From: an uncultured Porphyromonadaceae bacterium
GTDB taxonomy: Bacteria > Bacteroidota > Bacteroidia > Bacteroidales > Muribaculaceae
DNA: 31,241 bases
NCBI GenBank assembly: GCA_947178245.1
Contig: CAMWXO010000004.1
Span: 1 to 31,241 of the forward strand
Direction: 5' to 3'
Under the pieces are notes generated by a model that had not been told where the DNA came from, did not search any database, and saw nothing but the letters and a program-made list of their open reading frames with translations. Both the position numbers and the translations under genes were made by a program. Shown piece after piece: positions 1-9,289 of the stretch; the first letter of the stretch is position 1, and each line of letters starts with the position of its first letter.

Positions 1-2072
1 ACCCTGTCGCCCAAGGTATAGCGCTTGTTGGTCTTGCGCCCGATAAGGCAATAGTTCTTCTCGTCGTAGTCATAGTAGTCGTCGGCAAGATCGCGCACAG
101 GCACAAGACCCTCGCACATATTCTCGTCAAGCTCGACATATACGCCCCATTCCGTGACTCCCGATATTACGCCTTCGTAGACTTCACCGAGGCGGTCGCG
201 CATGTATTCCACCTGCTTGTAGCGAATCGACGCGCGCTCGGCATTGGCCGAAAGCTGCTCCATGTCTGACGAGTGCTTGCATTGCTCCTCGAGTTTCAGT
301 TTATCGGCCGAGCGGCCGCCGTCGGCATATCGCTGCAGCAGGCGATGCACCATCATGTCGGGATAGCGGCGTATGGGCGACGTGAAATGTGTGTAATATG
401 GCACGGCCAGCCCGTAGTGGCCGATATTGTCGGTGGTGTAGATGGCTTTTGCCATCGACCTTATGGCGAGTATCGAGAGCATGTTTTCCTCGCCGCGTCC
501 CTTCACGTCCTTGAGCATTCGGTTGAGGCTCTTGTTGATCTGGGTAGCGCGTCCTTCGGCATTTATCTTGAATCCGAAGCGCGACGCTATGCTGCTGAGG
601 TTTGACAGTTTCTCCTGGTCGGGATTGTCATGAACGCGGTAGACGAAGTTTTTCGCCTTCTTTCCGTTGGGCACCTTACCGATTTTCTCTGCCACGGCGA
701 TATTGGCCAGAAGCATGAATTCCTCGATGAGTTTGTTGGCCTCTTTCGACTCCTTGAAGTAGACACTGACAGGCTTACCGTCCTTATCGATGTCGAAGCG
801 CACCTCGGCGCGGTCGAATTCGAGAGCCCCATTCTCATAGCGGCGCTCGCGCAACTGACGGGCGAGCTGATTGAGCACATTTATCTCAGTGGCAAAGTCT
901 CCCGTGCCGGTCTCTATGCGCTCCTGAGCCTCCTCGTAGGTGAAGCGGCGGTCGCTCTTTATCACGGTTCTTCCTATGCGCGTATTAAGCACGTTGGCCT
1001 TCGCATCCATCTCGAAGATGGCCGAGAACGTTAGCTTCTCCTCATCCGGGCGCAGCGAGCAGATGCCATTGCTCAGATGCTCGGGGAGCATGGGGATGGT
1101 GCGGTCTACAAGATAGACCGAAGTAGCGCGTTTCTGGGCCTCCTTGTCGATGATCGAGCCGGGAGTCACGTAATGGGTCACGTCGGCTATATGCACGCCC
1201 ACCTCGTAGTTGCCGTTGGCCAGCGTGCGGATTGAGAGCGCGTCGTCGAAGTCCTTCGCGTCGCGCGGGTCGATGGTGAAAGTGGTTATACCACGGAAAT
1301 CCTCTCTCTTCGCCACCTCTTCGGGTGTGATACCGGCGCCAATCTTATCGGCAGCCTTCTCCACGTTCTCCGGATATTTGTAAGGAAGTCCGAACTCGGC
1401 GAGGATGGCGTGCATCTCGGCATTGTTCTCACCCTTCTGCCCGAGGATGTCCACTATCTCACCCCTGGGGCACATCTCCTCGTCTTTCCAGATATTGATG
1501 CGCGCTATGGCCTTGTCGCCATGCTTTCCACCTTTCAGGCGGTTTTTATTGAGAATGATGTCAGCGGCAAGGAATTTCGAGTCAGGTACGAGACGGGCGC
1601 CGTTGCGGTCTACCACCAGCTCGCCGATAAACACCTGCTCCTTGGGCTCGATGATCTCAAGCACCTGCGCTTCCGGCTCCACACCTTTGCGCGCGGCGGA
1701 AATCATCACGCGCACCTTGTCGCCGTTGAGGGCGTGCATGGAGTTGCGTTCGGCCACCATTATCTGCTCATCGTCGATGAGCACGGCATTGCGGCCGTTG
1801 GAGCGGCGGATGAACACACCCACATTCTCGCTGCCTCGATTGGCGGGAGCACGGTATTTGCCGAGGCCCACCTCCTGAATCACATCGTTGGCGGCGAGTT
1901 CGTCAAGCAGATTGATGACATCCATCCGGAAGTCTTGCGCATCAATGGCAAACGCTATCTGTTTATAGTTGAACGACTGACGGTTTTCCTTTTCCAGGAA
2001 AGCCAATATCTTGTCCTGCAGTTCGGCCTTGCGGAGTCTTTTCTTAGGCCGTGAGGTTGATGTCTTTTTCAT
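1..2072 (-). CDS. rnr: Ribonuclease R, 3' end cut by window edge
   Basis: Processive 3'-5' exoribonuclease of the RNB (RNase II) family that degrades structured RNA in the cytoplasm. The reading frame runs from the ATG (MKKTSTSRPKKR) through 690 codons without a stop and leaves the window. An N-terminal winged-helix-like region (about residues 15-75) is followed by cold-shock/OB domains (about 80-230). The RNB catalytic domain carries the DPRDAKDFDDA motif at residues 268-278, which contains the metal-binding aspartates. An S1 RNA-binding domain begins near residue 628 (YEGVISGVTEWGVYVEL). The gene follows the GH3 terminator and is a housekeeping gene, so it marks the left border of the PUL. 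No consensus promoter was found in the 89-nt gap. Identity is very secure; only the last few dozen residues are missing. Confidence 0.96.
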   Translation of the reverse strand, partial: MKKTSTSRPKKRLRKAELQDKILAFLEKENRQSFNYKQIAFAIDAQDFRMDVINLLDELAANDVIQEVGLGKYRAPANRGSENVGVFIRRSNGRNAVLIDDEQIMVAERNSMHALNGDKVRVMISAARKGVEPEAQVLEIIEPKEQVFIGELVVDRNGARLVPDSKFLAADIILNKNRLKGGKHGDKAIARINIWKDEEMCPRGEIVDILGQKGENNAEMHAILAEFGLPYKYPENVEKAADKIGAGITPEEVAKREDFRGITTFTIDPRDAKDFDDALSIRTLANGNYEVGVHIADVTHYVTPGSIIDKEAQKRATSVYLVDRTIPMLPEHLSNGICSLRPDEEKLTFSAIFEMDAKANVLNTRIGRTVIKSDRRFTYEEAQERIETGTGDFATEINVLNQLARQLRERRYENGALEFDRAEVRFDIDKDGKPVSVYFKESKEANKLIEEFMLLANIAVAEKIGKVPNGKKAKNFVYRVHDNPDQEKLSNLSSIASRFGFKINAEGRATQINKSLNRMLKDVKGRGEENMLSILAIRSMAKAIYTTDNIGHYGLAVPYYTHFTSPIRRYPDMMVHRLLQRYADGGRSADKLKLEEQCKHSSDMEQLSANAERASIRYKQVEYMRDRLGEVYEGVISGVTEWGVYVELDENMCEGLVPVRDLADDYYDYDEKNYCLIGRKTNKRYTLGDR

Positions 2073-2097
2073 ATTTTCCGATATAAGAATAAAATAG

Positions 2098-2132
2098 AAT
2101 CCCTTTATTGGTATAACGCCAATAAAGGGATT
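2098..2132 (-). terminator. Intrinsic terminator after the GH3 gene
   Basis: A perfect 14-bp inverted repeat (AATCCCTTTATTGG / CCAATAAAGGGATT) with a 7-nt loop lies 29 nt beyond the GH3 stop codon. On the minus strand the stem is followed by a T-rich tail (CTATTTTATTCTTAT). It should end PUL transcription before rnr. The symmetric stem could also act on plus-strand transcripts, but no plus-strand gene is seen. Confidence 0.85.
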
Positions 2133-2161
2133 TAGTTTCAGATCTGTCCTGTCGGGATGGT

Positions 2162-4504
2162 TCAGATATTGGGAGAGTCCCATATCTTGGTCTCCGTGCA
2201 GGCAGCCTTCGCCTTCAGCAGGCCGGTAGTGAACTCGAAGTCACCTTTCTCGAGGGTCCAGCGGCCGTCGATGCCCACGAAAGCAAGGTCGGAGGCCGGG
2301 ATGGTGAATTCCACTGTCTTGCTCTCACCTGGCTTGAGCTGAACCTTATCGAAGGCACGCACCTTGAGCACGTCGGGAGTCACTGACGCCACGAGGTCTG
2401 AGCTGTAGAGTATCACCGGCTCGCTGCCTTCGCGGTCGCCGGTATTCTTCACCGTCACGGATATCTTCAGGTCATCGGCTGCGGTGAAGGAAGACTTGTC
2501 TACCTTCAGGTCGGAATATTCAAAAGTAGTATAGCTCATTCCGAAGCCAAACGGCCACTGCACGTCGATGTCGGCGCTGTAGTTGTATGCTCCCTCCATG
2601 GTTGCCACGGTCTCGCTCGGCTTATGATCGTAGGTGGCCACGGCGTTGATCCATTTGGGATAAGTGAAAGGCAGCTTGGCGCTGAAATTACGCTTTCCGC
2701 TGAGCAGCTGCGCCAGGGCGTCACCACCGTAGTTGCCGGGGAGCATCACGTCTACTATGGCAGAAGCCAGAGGCTCAATCTCGCGTATGATGCGCGGACG
2801 GCCGCCGTTGAGCACGAGCACTACCGGCTTGCCGGTGGCGGCGAGGGCCTTCACCAGAGCCGTCTGATTGGCCGAGAGTGTGAGGTCGTTGGTATTGCCG
2901 GGCGTCTCGCAATATGAGTTCTCGCCTATGCATGCCACAATCACATCTACCCCGCGGGCTGCGGCCACGGCATTGGCTATGCGCACGTTCTCTTCCATCT
3001 CCCAATGTGCGGCGGAATAGTCCATACCCTTTTCAAGCACCACGTTAGATGCCCCGAACTCTTCGCAAAGAGCCTCATAGATGGTATTGTACTGATCATG
3101 GAAACGGCCTTCGTCAGAGCCCTGCCATGTGTAGCTCCAGCCTCCGTTGAGGCAGCGCATGGAGTCGGCGTTCGGGCCGGTGACGAGGATACGCTTTCCA
3201 CCCGCAAGCGGAAGCGTGCCGTTATCGTTCTTCAGAAGCACCTCGCTCTCAGCCGCGAGTTCAAGCGCCTTGAGCGCGTGCTGCTCGCTGCCGAAGAGAG
3301 GATAGTCCTTGAGCGCGGTGACTGGATGATCAAACAGTCCGAGGCGGAGTTTGAGGCGTATCACGCGCGCGGCGGCGTCGTTGATGCGCTCTTCCGATAC
3401 CTTGCCTTCATCCACGAGCTCCTTGAGCAGAGTGCAGAATTCCATATCATACGGGGTCATCGACATGTCGATGCCGGCATTGATCGAGAGCATGATGGCC
3501 TCCTTATAGTCGGCGGCCACCTTCTCTCGCTTCCATAGATTATGGATGTCGGCCCAGTCGGTGACGATCATTCCGTCCCAGTTCAGTCCTTCCTTGAGCC
3601 ATTCGGTCAGAAGCTCATGGCTTGCATGGACCGGCACGCCGTTGACACTTCCGGAGTTCACCATCACGGAGAGCGCGCCGGCCTGAATAGCCATCTTATA
3701 GGGCAGGAAGAATTTCTCACGGAGATCGAGCGGGCTCACGTAGGCCGGAGTGCGGTCTTTGCCCGATGCCGGCACGCCGTAGGCCATATAATGCTTTAGG
3801 CAGGCAGCTACGTTGTTCAAGCCCACGTGATTGGGGTCATCGCCCTGATATCCCTTCACCATTTCCACGGCCATGGCGCCGTTGATATACGGGTCTTCTC
3901 CGAAACTCTCCCACATTCGGCTCCATGCCGGATTGCGGCCGAGATCCATCACCGGATTATACACCCAGGGGATGCATGACGCACGCGACTCGTAGGCGCA
4001 TATAGCCGCGCCCTCGCGCACGAGATCACGATTGAACGAAGCGGCCATATTGATCTCCTGCGGGAAGATGGTGCCTCCGGCCGTATAGGTGGTGCCGTGG
4101 TTCTGGTCTACGCCGTAGATGTCGGGCACACCGATATATTTCATGGAATAATCCTGAATCTCGCTGATCACCTTATACCAGTTCTCAGGGCTTTGCGCGT
4201 GTCCCAAGGGAGTGTTGAGCACCGAGCCGACACGATACGTCTCGAAAGCCTGGCGCATCTTCGCCGTGTCGAGCTTCATGGCCTCGTCGGTGGCATCCGG
4301 GGCTGTGATGACGCCTATCTCAATCTCGCACATCTGGCCGATCTTGTCTTCGAGCGTCATGCCCGACAGAATCTCTTTCACTCGCTCCTCGATGCCCTTG
4401 TCGGCCGGGATAGCGGGCTTGCCGCCCGGAGCGCCGGCTCCTCCGCATCCTGAGAGAGTCAGCGCTCCCAGAATGCCAATAGCTATTCTTTTCATGAGTT
4501 TCAT
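2162..4504 (-). CDS. GH3 family beta-glycosidase lipoprotein (beta-glucosidase/xylosidase type)
   Basis: Retaining exo-beta-glycosidase that removes terminal glucose or xylose from oligosaccharides. I chose the ATG giving MKLMKRIAIG: a longer frame starts with TTG, but it lies upstream of the predicted transcription start. A lipobox (LTLSGC, Cys20) follows a short hydrophobic segment, so the protein should be membrane-anchored in the periplasm or at the cell surface. The (beta/alpha)8 domain carries KHYMAYG and the nucleophile motif GMIVTDW (Asp316 from this start). The alpha/beta sandwich domain carries IGENSYCETPG, the usual region of the acid/base Glu. A FnIII-like domain ends the protein. 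About 780 residues is normal for three-domain GH3 enzymes. The neighbouring xylan enzymes suggest a xylosidase or glucosidase role, but GH3 specificity cannot be read from sequence alone. Confidence 0.93.
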   Translation of the reverse strand: MKLMKRIAIGILGALTLSGCGGAGAPGGKPAIPADKGIEERVKEILSGMTLEDKIGQMCEIEIGVITAPDATDEAMKLDTAKMRQAFETYRVGSVLNTPLGHAQSPENWYKVISEIQDYSMKYIGVPDIYGVDQNHGTTYTAGGTIFPQEINMAASFNRDLVREGAAICAYESRASCIPWVYNPVMDLGRNPAWSRMWESFGEDPYINGAMAVEMVKGYQGDDPNHVGLNNVAACLKHYMAYGVPASGKDRTPAYVSPLDLREKFFLPYKMAIQAGALSVMVNSGSVNGVPVHASHELLTEWLKEGLNWDGMIVTDWADIHNLWKREKVAADYKEAIMLSINAGIDMSMTPYDMEFCTLLKELVDEGKVSEERINDAAARVIRLKLRLGLFDHPVTALKDYPLFGSEQHALKALELAAESEVLLKNDNGTLPLAGGKRILVTGPNADSMRCLNGGWSYTWQGSDEGRFHDQYNTIYEALCEEFGASNVVLEKGMDYSAAHWEMEENVRIANAVAAARGVDVIVACIGENSYCETPGNTNDLTLSANQTALVKALAATGKPVVLVLNGGRPRIIREIEPLASAIVDVMLPGNYGGDALAQLLSGKRNFSAKLPFTYPKWINAVATYDHKPSETVATMEGAYNYSADIDVQWPFGFGMSYTTFEYSDLKVDKSSFTAADDLKISVTVKNTGDREGSEPVILYSSDLVASVTPDVLKVRAFDKVQLKPGESKTVEFTIPASDLAFVGIDGRWTLEKGDFEFTTGLLKAKAACTETKIWDSPNI

Positions 4505-4526
4505 GGTTTTTGGGTTATTCAATGCG

Positions 4527-4558
4527 CAAATATAACCTTAATTTCTGAATCCTCCAAA
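4527..4558 (-). promoter_or_regulatory. Bacteroidetes-type promoter for the GH3 gene
   Basis: On the minus strand, TTTG (4555-4558) is followed after exactly 20 nt by TATATTTG (4527-4534). This matches the Bacteroidetes -33 (TTTG) and -7 (TAnnTTTG) elements. The predicted start of transcription, near 4520, leaves a short leader before the ATG at 4504 and rules out the upstream TTG. GH3 is therefore likely to be transcribed at least partly apart from the rest of the PUL. Confidence 0.75.
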
Positions 4559-4601
4559 TCGTATGTGCCTGAAATGCGCGCCTGAACGGATATTTGTATG
4601 C

Positions 4602-6632
4602 TTACCGCACCAGGACAGCCTCTACGTGGCCGTCCTTGTAGAGTGTCCTCCTCACGAGGATACCCTCTGCTCCCGCTTTCACGCGGCGGCCCAGAAGATC
4701 CACATATTCTTCCGATACGACATCAGCTTTCACAGTCATCACAGACGAAAGACCTGATGCGCGCTCTATGGCCTCGGCAAGCTCGGCCGTGGCATTCTCA
4801 TATACGCTCGGAGAAGTGGAGACGAGCGATTCATATTTGCTTATCACCTGAAGCAGGTTCTCTGCCCCTGCATCGCTCAGGTTTTCCTCAGGTATTGACT
4901 CATAGAGAGCCTTGGCCCGGTTGAGCGTGCGGAGGAAAGTGCCCTTGTATCTCTCGGCCTGCGACATGGCTGTCTCTATCTTCAGATTGCCGACGATCAC
5001 CGCCGACCATCCCGAGGTCATGCTGTAGACGGCCAGATAGTCGCCTTCTTCCGGAATCTCAAACTCGCATCTGTGGCTCATGGAGTCTTCGATACGGCCG
5101 GCCTGCTCTCCGAGATTGTAGCGCGAAGGTAACGACGAGAACGCGGCCACGGGCGTTCCGGCGAGATTCTTGATGTGGAAGTCAAACTTCACGTCGCCGT
5201 TCATGGAGCCTTCATTCCAGAAAGCGGAATTGAGGGTTGCCACATACTTGCCCTTCTCGAAGTGGAGGGGATATTCGGGATATTTGCCGTATGTGATGTC
5301 GCAGCGGTCATAGTCGCGTGCGCTGAGATAGAAACCCTCGTTGAAATCACCCCCCTCCAGGAAGTATTTCATACGCGCTCCTCCGGTGTTGGGCGATCCG
5401 GAGCCCTTTTCATCCTTGTCGCCGTTAGCCCTCGAGTTGATGCGGTGCCAGCCTGTGGGGATGCCTTCGCCTACTGTGTTCTGCTCGGCCCTGAGGTCGG
5501 GGTGGAAGATCACGTTATAGGGCGGAACGTCGCCCACTTCCTCCACTCCGAAGACATAGGTTGCCCTGAACACCTTCATCAATCCTTCGTTCTCCCCCTT
5601 CACGTTCTTCACCTGCAGGCGGTATTCGCCCGGAGCGATGGCAGGGACAGCGAGTGTGAGCACATTGCCCGAGCATGAAGGGGTGAGCGCCACGCTCCCC
5701 CCTTCGCCTTCGAGATATGCCTCTACACCCTCAGACTCCACATTCATGTCGAAGGTGAGGGAAATATCCATGCCGTCAACCGGAAGGTCAAACGACCCTG
5801 TTTCCGGCTCAAGCGTCTCCACTTTGGGCGCATCCGGGCCGAGACTCCATCTCTTCATGAAATTCCAGGCCTCGATGCTCGTGAGGCAATACACGGGGTC
5901 TTCCGACTGCCAGTGGCCTTTGCCCTGCAGCTCGAGCAGATGCACCTCCACTCCGTCGAGGCCGTCGGTCCAGCGATACATCGTGGCTCCCCTGTTGGGA
6001 TTGCCCTGGGGATAAGGAGCGATCACCTCGGGAGTAGCGTTGCATTGGTTTCTCTTGATCCAGTTGTCGAGCGTGGGCTGCACTCCGCTGTAGACGCACA
6101 CATCGTCGCCGGTGCCGTGAACGTGCATGATAGGCACAGGGCGTGTACTGTAGGCGCTCTTGTCCCACATCGGATAACCGCTTACGGGAACGAACGCCGC
6201 TATCTTATCAGAGATACGGTTGGCGCAGTGATATGTGAACATGCCACCCATCGAGAAGCCGGTGAGGTAGACACGGCCGGGATTGATATTCTGTTCCTTC
6301 TCCATCTTGTCGATAATGGCGCAGACGAAATCCACGTCGCGGTTTCCGCTGATGTCCCAGCCGTGGTCGATGCCCTCAGGGAAGACGAGCACGAATTTGG
6401 CGGTGTCTGACACTGCAGTCCATTTGGAGTTTCCGTCGTGCCAGTCAGCACTCTGGTTCATTCCGTGGCATGCGATGACGAGTGATGCTCCTGCAGGAGT
6501 GTCGTCGGGCACGTGCAGTTTTATCTTGCGGGTAGAACCGTTGACATTGACGTCCTCCCACGTGGTAGAGGCCGACGCTATGAAAAGTGGCAATGATGCC
6601 ACCGCGGCCGATATCATGAGTTTCCTTAACAT
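4602..6632 (-). CDS. CE1-like multidomain esterase (feruloyl/acetyl-xylan esterase type) with sorting tail
   Basis: Predicted secreted serine esterase that removes ester groups (ferulate or acetate) from xylan. A Sec signal peptide (MLRKLMISAAVASLPLF) lacks a lipobox Cys. The alpha/beta-hydrolase domain (about 27-265) has the oxyanion-side HGMNQ, the nucleophile elbow GFSMGG (Ser127), a candidate Asp in GTGDD (176/177) and His240 in GKGHW, which together form a complete triad. An Ig-like domain (about 265-360), a beta-rich possibly carbohydrate-binding region (about 370-555) and a helical segment follow. The last 40 residues (VDLLGRRV...GILVRRTLYKDG) resemble a short type IX secretion tail. 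At 676 residues it is about twice the size of a simple CE1 esterase. It is separated from GH115 by an intergenic repeat. The exact ester substrate is uncertain. Confidence 0.85.
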   Translation of the reverse strand: MLRKLMISAAVASLPLFIASASTTWEDVNVNGSTRKIKLHVPDDTPAGASLVIACHGMNQSADWHDGNSKWTAVSDTAKFVLVFPEGIDHGWDISGNRDVDFVCAIIDKMEKEQNINPGRVYLTGFSMGGMFTYHCANRISDKIAAFVPVSGYPMWDKSAYSTRPVPIMHVHGTGDDVCVYSGVQPTLDNWIKRNQCNATPEVIAPYPQGNPNRGATMYRWTDGLDGVEVHLLELQGKGHWQSEDPVYCLTSIEAWNFMKRWSLGPDAPKVETLEPETGSFDLPVDGMDISLTFDMNVESEGVEAYLEGEGGSVALTPSCSGNVLTLAVPAIAPGEYRLQVKNVKGENEGLMKVFRATYVFGVEEVGDVPPYNVIFHPDLRAEQNTVGEGIPTGWHRINSRANGDKDEKGSGSPNTGGARMKYFLEGGDFNEGFYLSARDYDRCDITYGKYPEYPLHFEKGKYVATLNSAFWNEGSMNGDVKFDFHIKNLAGTPVAAFSSLPSRYNLGEQAGRIEDSMSHRCEFEIPEEGDYLAVYSMTSGWSAVIVGNLKIETAMSQAERYKGTFLRTLNRAKALYESIPEENLSDAGAENLLQVISKYESLVSTSPSVYENATAELAEAIERASGLSSVMTVKADVVSEEYVDLLGRRVKAGAEGILVRRTLYKDGHVEAVLVR

Positions 6633-6748
6633 AATTGAGAATTGAGAATTGTGAATTGTGAATTTAGTTGTCAGATGACCTTAGAGACCTTAATGACTTT
6701 AAAGACCTTAAAGACCTTAATTAATTATGCATTATGAATTATGCATTA
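6633..6748. repeat. Composite AT-rich intergenic repeat, copy 1
   Basis: The whole gap between the GH115 and CE1 genes consists of three short-period blocks. They are GAGAATT/GTGAATT-type heptamers (6634-6665), GACCTTA-type 9-10-mers (6675-6718) and a TTAATTATGCATTATG-type block (6719-6750). The GH115 stop codon lies inside the last block. The 22-mer ATGACCTTAGAGACCTTAATGA (6675-6696) recurs exactly at 11773-11794. No promoter match was found here, so CE1 probably depends on transcription from upstream. Confidence 0.8.
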
Positions 6749-9289
6749 AGGATTGTCGGGGCCTACGTATCCGGGCCTGAAATCGCCCTTGTCTATGACT
6801 ATTCTCTGAATCGCCATTCCGGGATCTATTCCCCGCAGCCTCAACAGATGCGACGCGCTCCCCTGAGGCACGTGAAGTGTCACCTCGCTGAGGGCTGAAT
6901 TGCGCAAGACGGCGTCTTTCCAGGGCCCCGACCACTCTTCGGGGAGGAATTCGATCACCTTCTCCTCGCCGCCATCAAGACTGATACCTATACGGCAGCG
7001 ACCTCCGTCGTGAGCGGGGAAATAAGGCAGATGAAACACCTGGAGAGTGACCTCGGGAGTATCGATTCCGGTCAGTTCAAGAGTTGCCTCGCAGTCTGCG
7101 CCGCTCCCGGCTCCGAACTCTCCGAGCCGCAGCACATATCCGTCATAACCGAATCCTTCGAGCAGCCTCACACCCGAGCCGTTGCCGCCGACAGGCCTGG
7201 CCTTGCGCAGATCAAGCGTGCTGCAGACATCGCGCGGCGCAGTCAGGGCCACCTCCCGCTCCCCTGCGTCAGCAAAAAGGGTAAGCACGGGTCTGTTCTG
7301 ATATTTCGCGCAGAAACCGGGCGGAATATCCATCATTCCCCGCCATTTCCCATCTTCGAGGGCATTATATTTCCTTGTCAGAGCATCAAGGCTGTCTGAT
7401 GCCTCCGTAGAGAGGCGGGCGGCATAGTTGGCGCCTTCCTTATCGCCGGAGGCGGCAAGCTCGCCATTGAGTTGCGCGTAGAGAAACCTGCGGTTCATCA
7501 TTTCGGAGGCGAGCACCGGATAACCCAGCGTCTCGAAGATCGGAGTCTGCAGCGAATCGGGAAGAGATGCCATCAGGCTTGCCGTCTCGGCGGCGAGGCG
7601 GCTGTAATCGTTAAGCCGCTTTACGGCGTCGCCATAATTTGAGAACGAGAACTCCGTGGCTGAGATATCACTCTTTTCAGGGGCATCCCATTCTATCTCC
7701 CAGCCCATATATTCCGGCTTCCTGATCCATGCGAGGCGGTAATATTCATCAAGTATCTTCCTGAATCTCTCCTTATACTCCTCTCCGCACCATTGAGCGA
7801 GCATGTCGGCCTGATAATCATTCACATTGTCGTGGTTAAAGGCATCGAAATCCCAGGCCATGTCGAAGAATGTCTGCGTGTCGAGTTCGGCAGGCTTTAT
7901 GTCTCCGACATTCAGCAGCCAGTAGCGGTCGGCGCTATGATTGGCCGACTTCCTGAGCTCGTCATACATGAATGCCGGAGGCGTGGTGCAGAGCCAGAGA
8001 TAGTCGTGAGGTGTCCCGAGGTAGGATGTATGATAATAGACACCTGATCCCCCCGGCCGGGATTGCTCCGCTTCGGTGGGGAGCCCCTTCATGTAGCCGT
8101 AGTTGTCGTCGGGCCATATTATCATGACATCGTCAGGAATCCTGAGGCCGGCCCTGTAGAGATCGAGTGTCTCCTTGTAGGGGACGAATATCTGAGGAAT
8201 CTCCTCAGCCGGCTTGCCGAGACGCGATGAAAGCAAGTCCCGCTGGTCGGCTATCACCTGCTCGAGCAGCGCTATCTTCTCCTCTACCGGACGCTGGCGG
8301 CTCATGGCCTCGTCGTGCACGCCGCGCATGCCGATGGTATAGATATTCTCATACCGGGCCGCTTCCTCCAGACGGTCGCGGAACTTGCCGAGAATCACGT
8401 CTCGGTTCAGGCCGTAGTCCCAGATCCCGTCGCGCTCCGGATCCCATTCCGATTTGGCGGCATTGTTGAATAGCATCGGCTCGCAGTGCGACGTGGTGAT
8501 CATGATGCCGTAGGCATCAGCCACCTCCTTGCTCTCCGGGTGCGAGTAGAAGGCTCCGGTGCAGGAGTGCATAGCAGGCGCAAGCATGTTTCCTTTCAGG
8601 CGAAGCAGTAGTTCGCATACCTTCTCGTATGTGCGCGGGCCTATGTCGCTGATATCCTTGTCAAGGGCGCCGGCAGCCCAGGGAAGCATACCCCAGTCCT
8701 CGTCGTTGATGAAGATGCCTCTGTATCTTACCGAGGGCGGAGCCGACAGATAATCGGCTCCGACAGTCATGTCCGGATTCCGGCTCACAGGCACGTCGGC
8801 CCACCATACCCACGGGCTGACGCCAATCTCACGCGAAAGAGTCGTGACGCCGTAGGCGGTGCCACGTCTGTCGCTGCCCGCAATAACGAGCAGAGGCGCG
8901 CCGCCTCGCATCACAGTACGTATCCGGAACCGCTCCGGAAAGCCCCGCAGACTGTCGGCCTCTACAAGACCTTCCGAGACAAGGCTGTCGATAAGGCGAG
9001 ACTGCCCCACAGTGCCGATCACGACCTTACGGCCCGAGCCGAGCACCGAATCATGCACCACAGGCGACTTCTCGCCCGTCACTTTCTCAAGGTCTTCGCC
9101 AAGCATCCGGGCCACATTGCGCACAGCCTCGGAATCCCGGCCGTCTACCACTACGGGAATTCCCCGGAGAGTCATGGCGTTTTCCATTCCGCCATCACCG
9201 ATGATAACAACGCTCCCCTTTGCCGACATCCCTGCGGGGGATATCAGCAAAGAGGCGGCAATAACTGCTTTCGCAAGAAATTTTTCCAT
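6746..9289 (-). CDS. GH115 xylan alpha-1,2-glucuronidase
   Basis: Predicted alpha-glucuronidase that removes (4-O-methyl)-glucuronic acid side chains from glucuronoxylan polymer or oligosaccharides. I start at ATG (MEKFLAKAVIAASLL, a Sec signal peptide ending near MSA-KG). A TTG one codon earlier is less likely. Family hallmarks seen include RYRGIFINDEDWG (about residue 190), PYKETLDLYRAGLRIPDD followed by IIWPDDNYGYMK, and GVYYHTSYLGTPHDYLWL (about 410-430). The length of 847 residues is typical of the family, with an N-terminal GH20b-like domain, a catalytic barrel, a helical domain and a C-terminal beta domain. The start codon overlaps the GH98 stop by one base (TGATG), so the two are probably translationally coupled. 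No lipobox or sorting tail is present, which suggests a periplasmic location. The family call is very firm. Confidence 0.95.
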   Translation of the reverse strand: MEKFLAKAVIAASLLISPAGMSAKGSVVIIGDGGMENAMTLRGIPVVVDGRDSEAVRNVARMLGEDLEKVTGEKSPVVHDSVLGSGRKVVIGTVGQSRLIDSLVSEGLVEADSLRGFPERFRIRTVMRGGAPLLVIAGSDRRGTAYGVTTLSREIGVSPWVWWADVPVSRNPDMTVGADYLSAPPSVRYRGIFINDEDWGMLPWAAGALDKDISDIGPRTYEKVCELLLRLKGNMLAPAMHSCTGAFYSHPESKEVADAYGIMITTSHCEPMLFNNAAKSEWDPERDGIWDYGLNRDVILGKFRDRLEEAARYENIYTIGMRGVHDEAMSRQRPVEEKIALLEQVIADQRDLLSSRLGKPAEEIPQIFVPYKETLDLYRAGLRIPDDVMIIWPDDNYGYMKGLPTEAEQSRPGGSGVYYHTSYLGTPHDYLWLCTTPPAFMYDELRKSANHSADRYWLLNVGDIKPAELDTQTFFDMAWDFDAFNHDNVNDYQADMLAQWCGEEYKERFRKILDEYYRLAWIRKPEYMGWEIEWDAPEKSDISATEFSFSNYGDAVKRLNDYSRLAAETASLMASLPDSLQTPIFETLGYPVLASEMMNRRFLYAQLNGELAASGDKEGANYAARLSTEASDSLDALTRKYNALEDGKWRGMMDIPPGFCAKYQNRPVLTLFADAGEREVALTAPRDVCSTLDLRKARPVGGNGSGVRLLEGFGYDGYVLRLGEFGAGSGADCEATLELTGIDTPEVTLQVFHLPYFPAHDGGRCRIGISLDGGEEKVIEFLPEEWSGPWKDAVLRNSALSEVTLHVPQGSASHLLRLRGIDPGMAIQRIVIDKGDFRPGYVGPDNP

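Noticed and set aside
273..2054. Several plus-strand ORFs of 60-214 codons opposite rnr
   Set aside because: They are antisense to a well-conserved RNase R frame and have no recognisable motifs; they arise from the GC-rich codon use of the real gene.
4505..4522. TTG start for GH3 giving six extra residues
   Set aside because: The TTG is at or upstream of the predicted transcription start, while ATGs at 4504 and 4495 give a normal lipoprotein signal.
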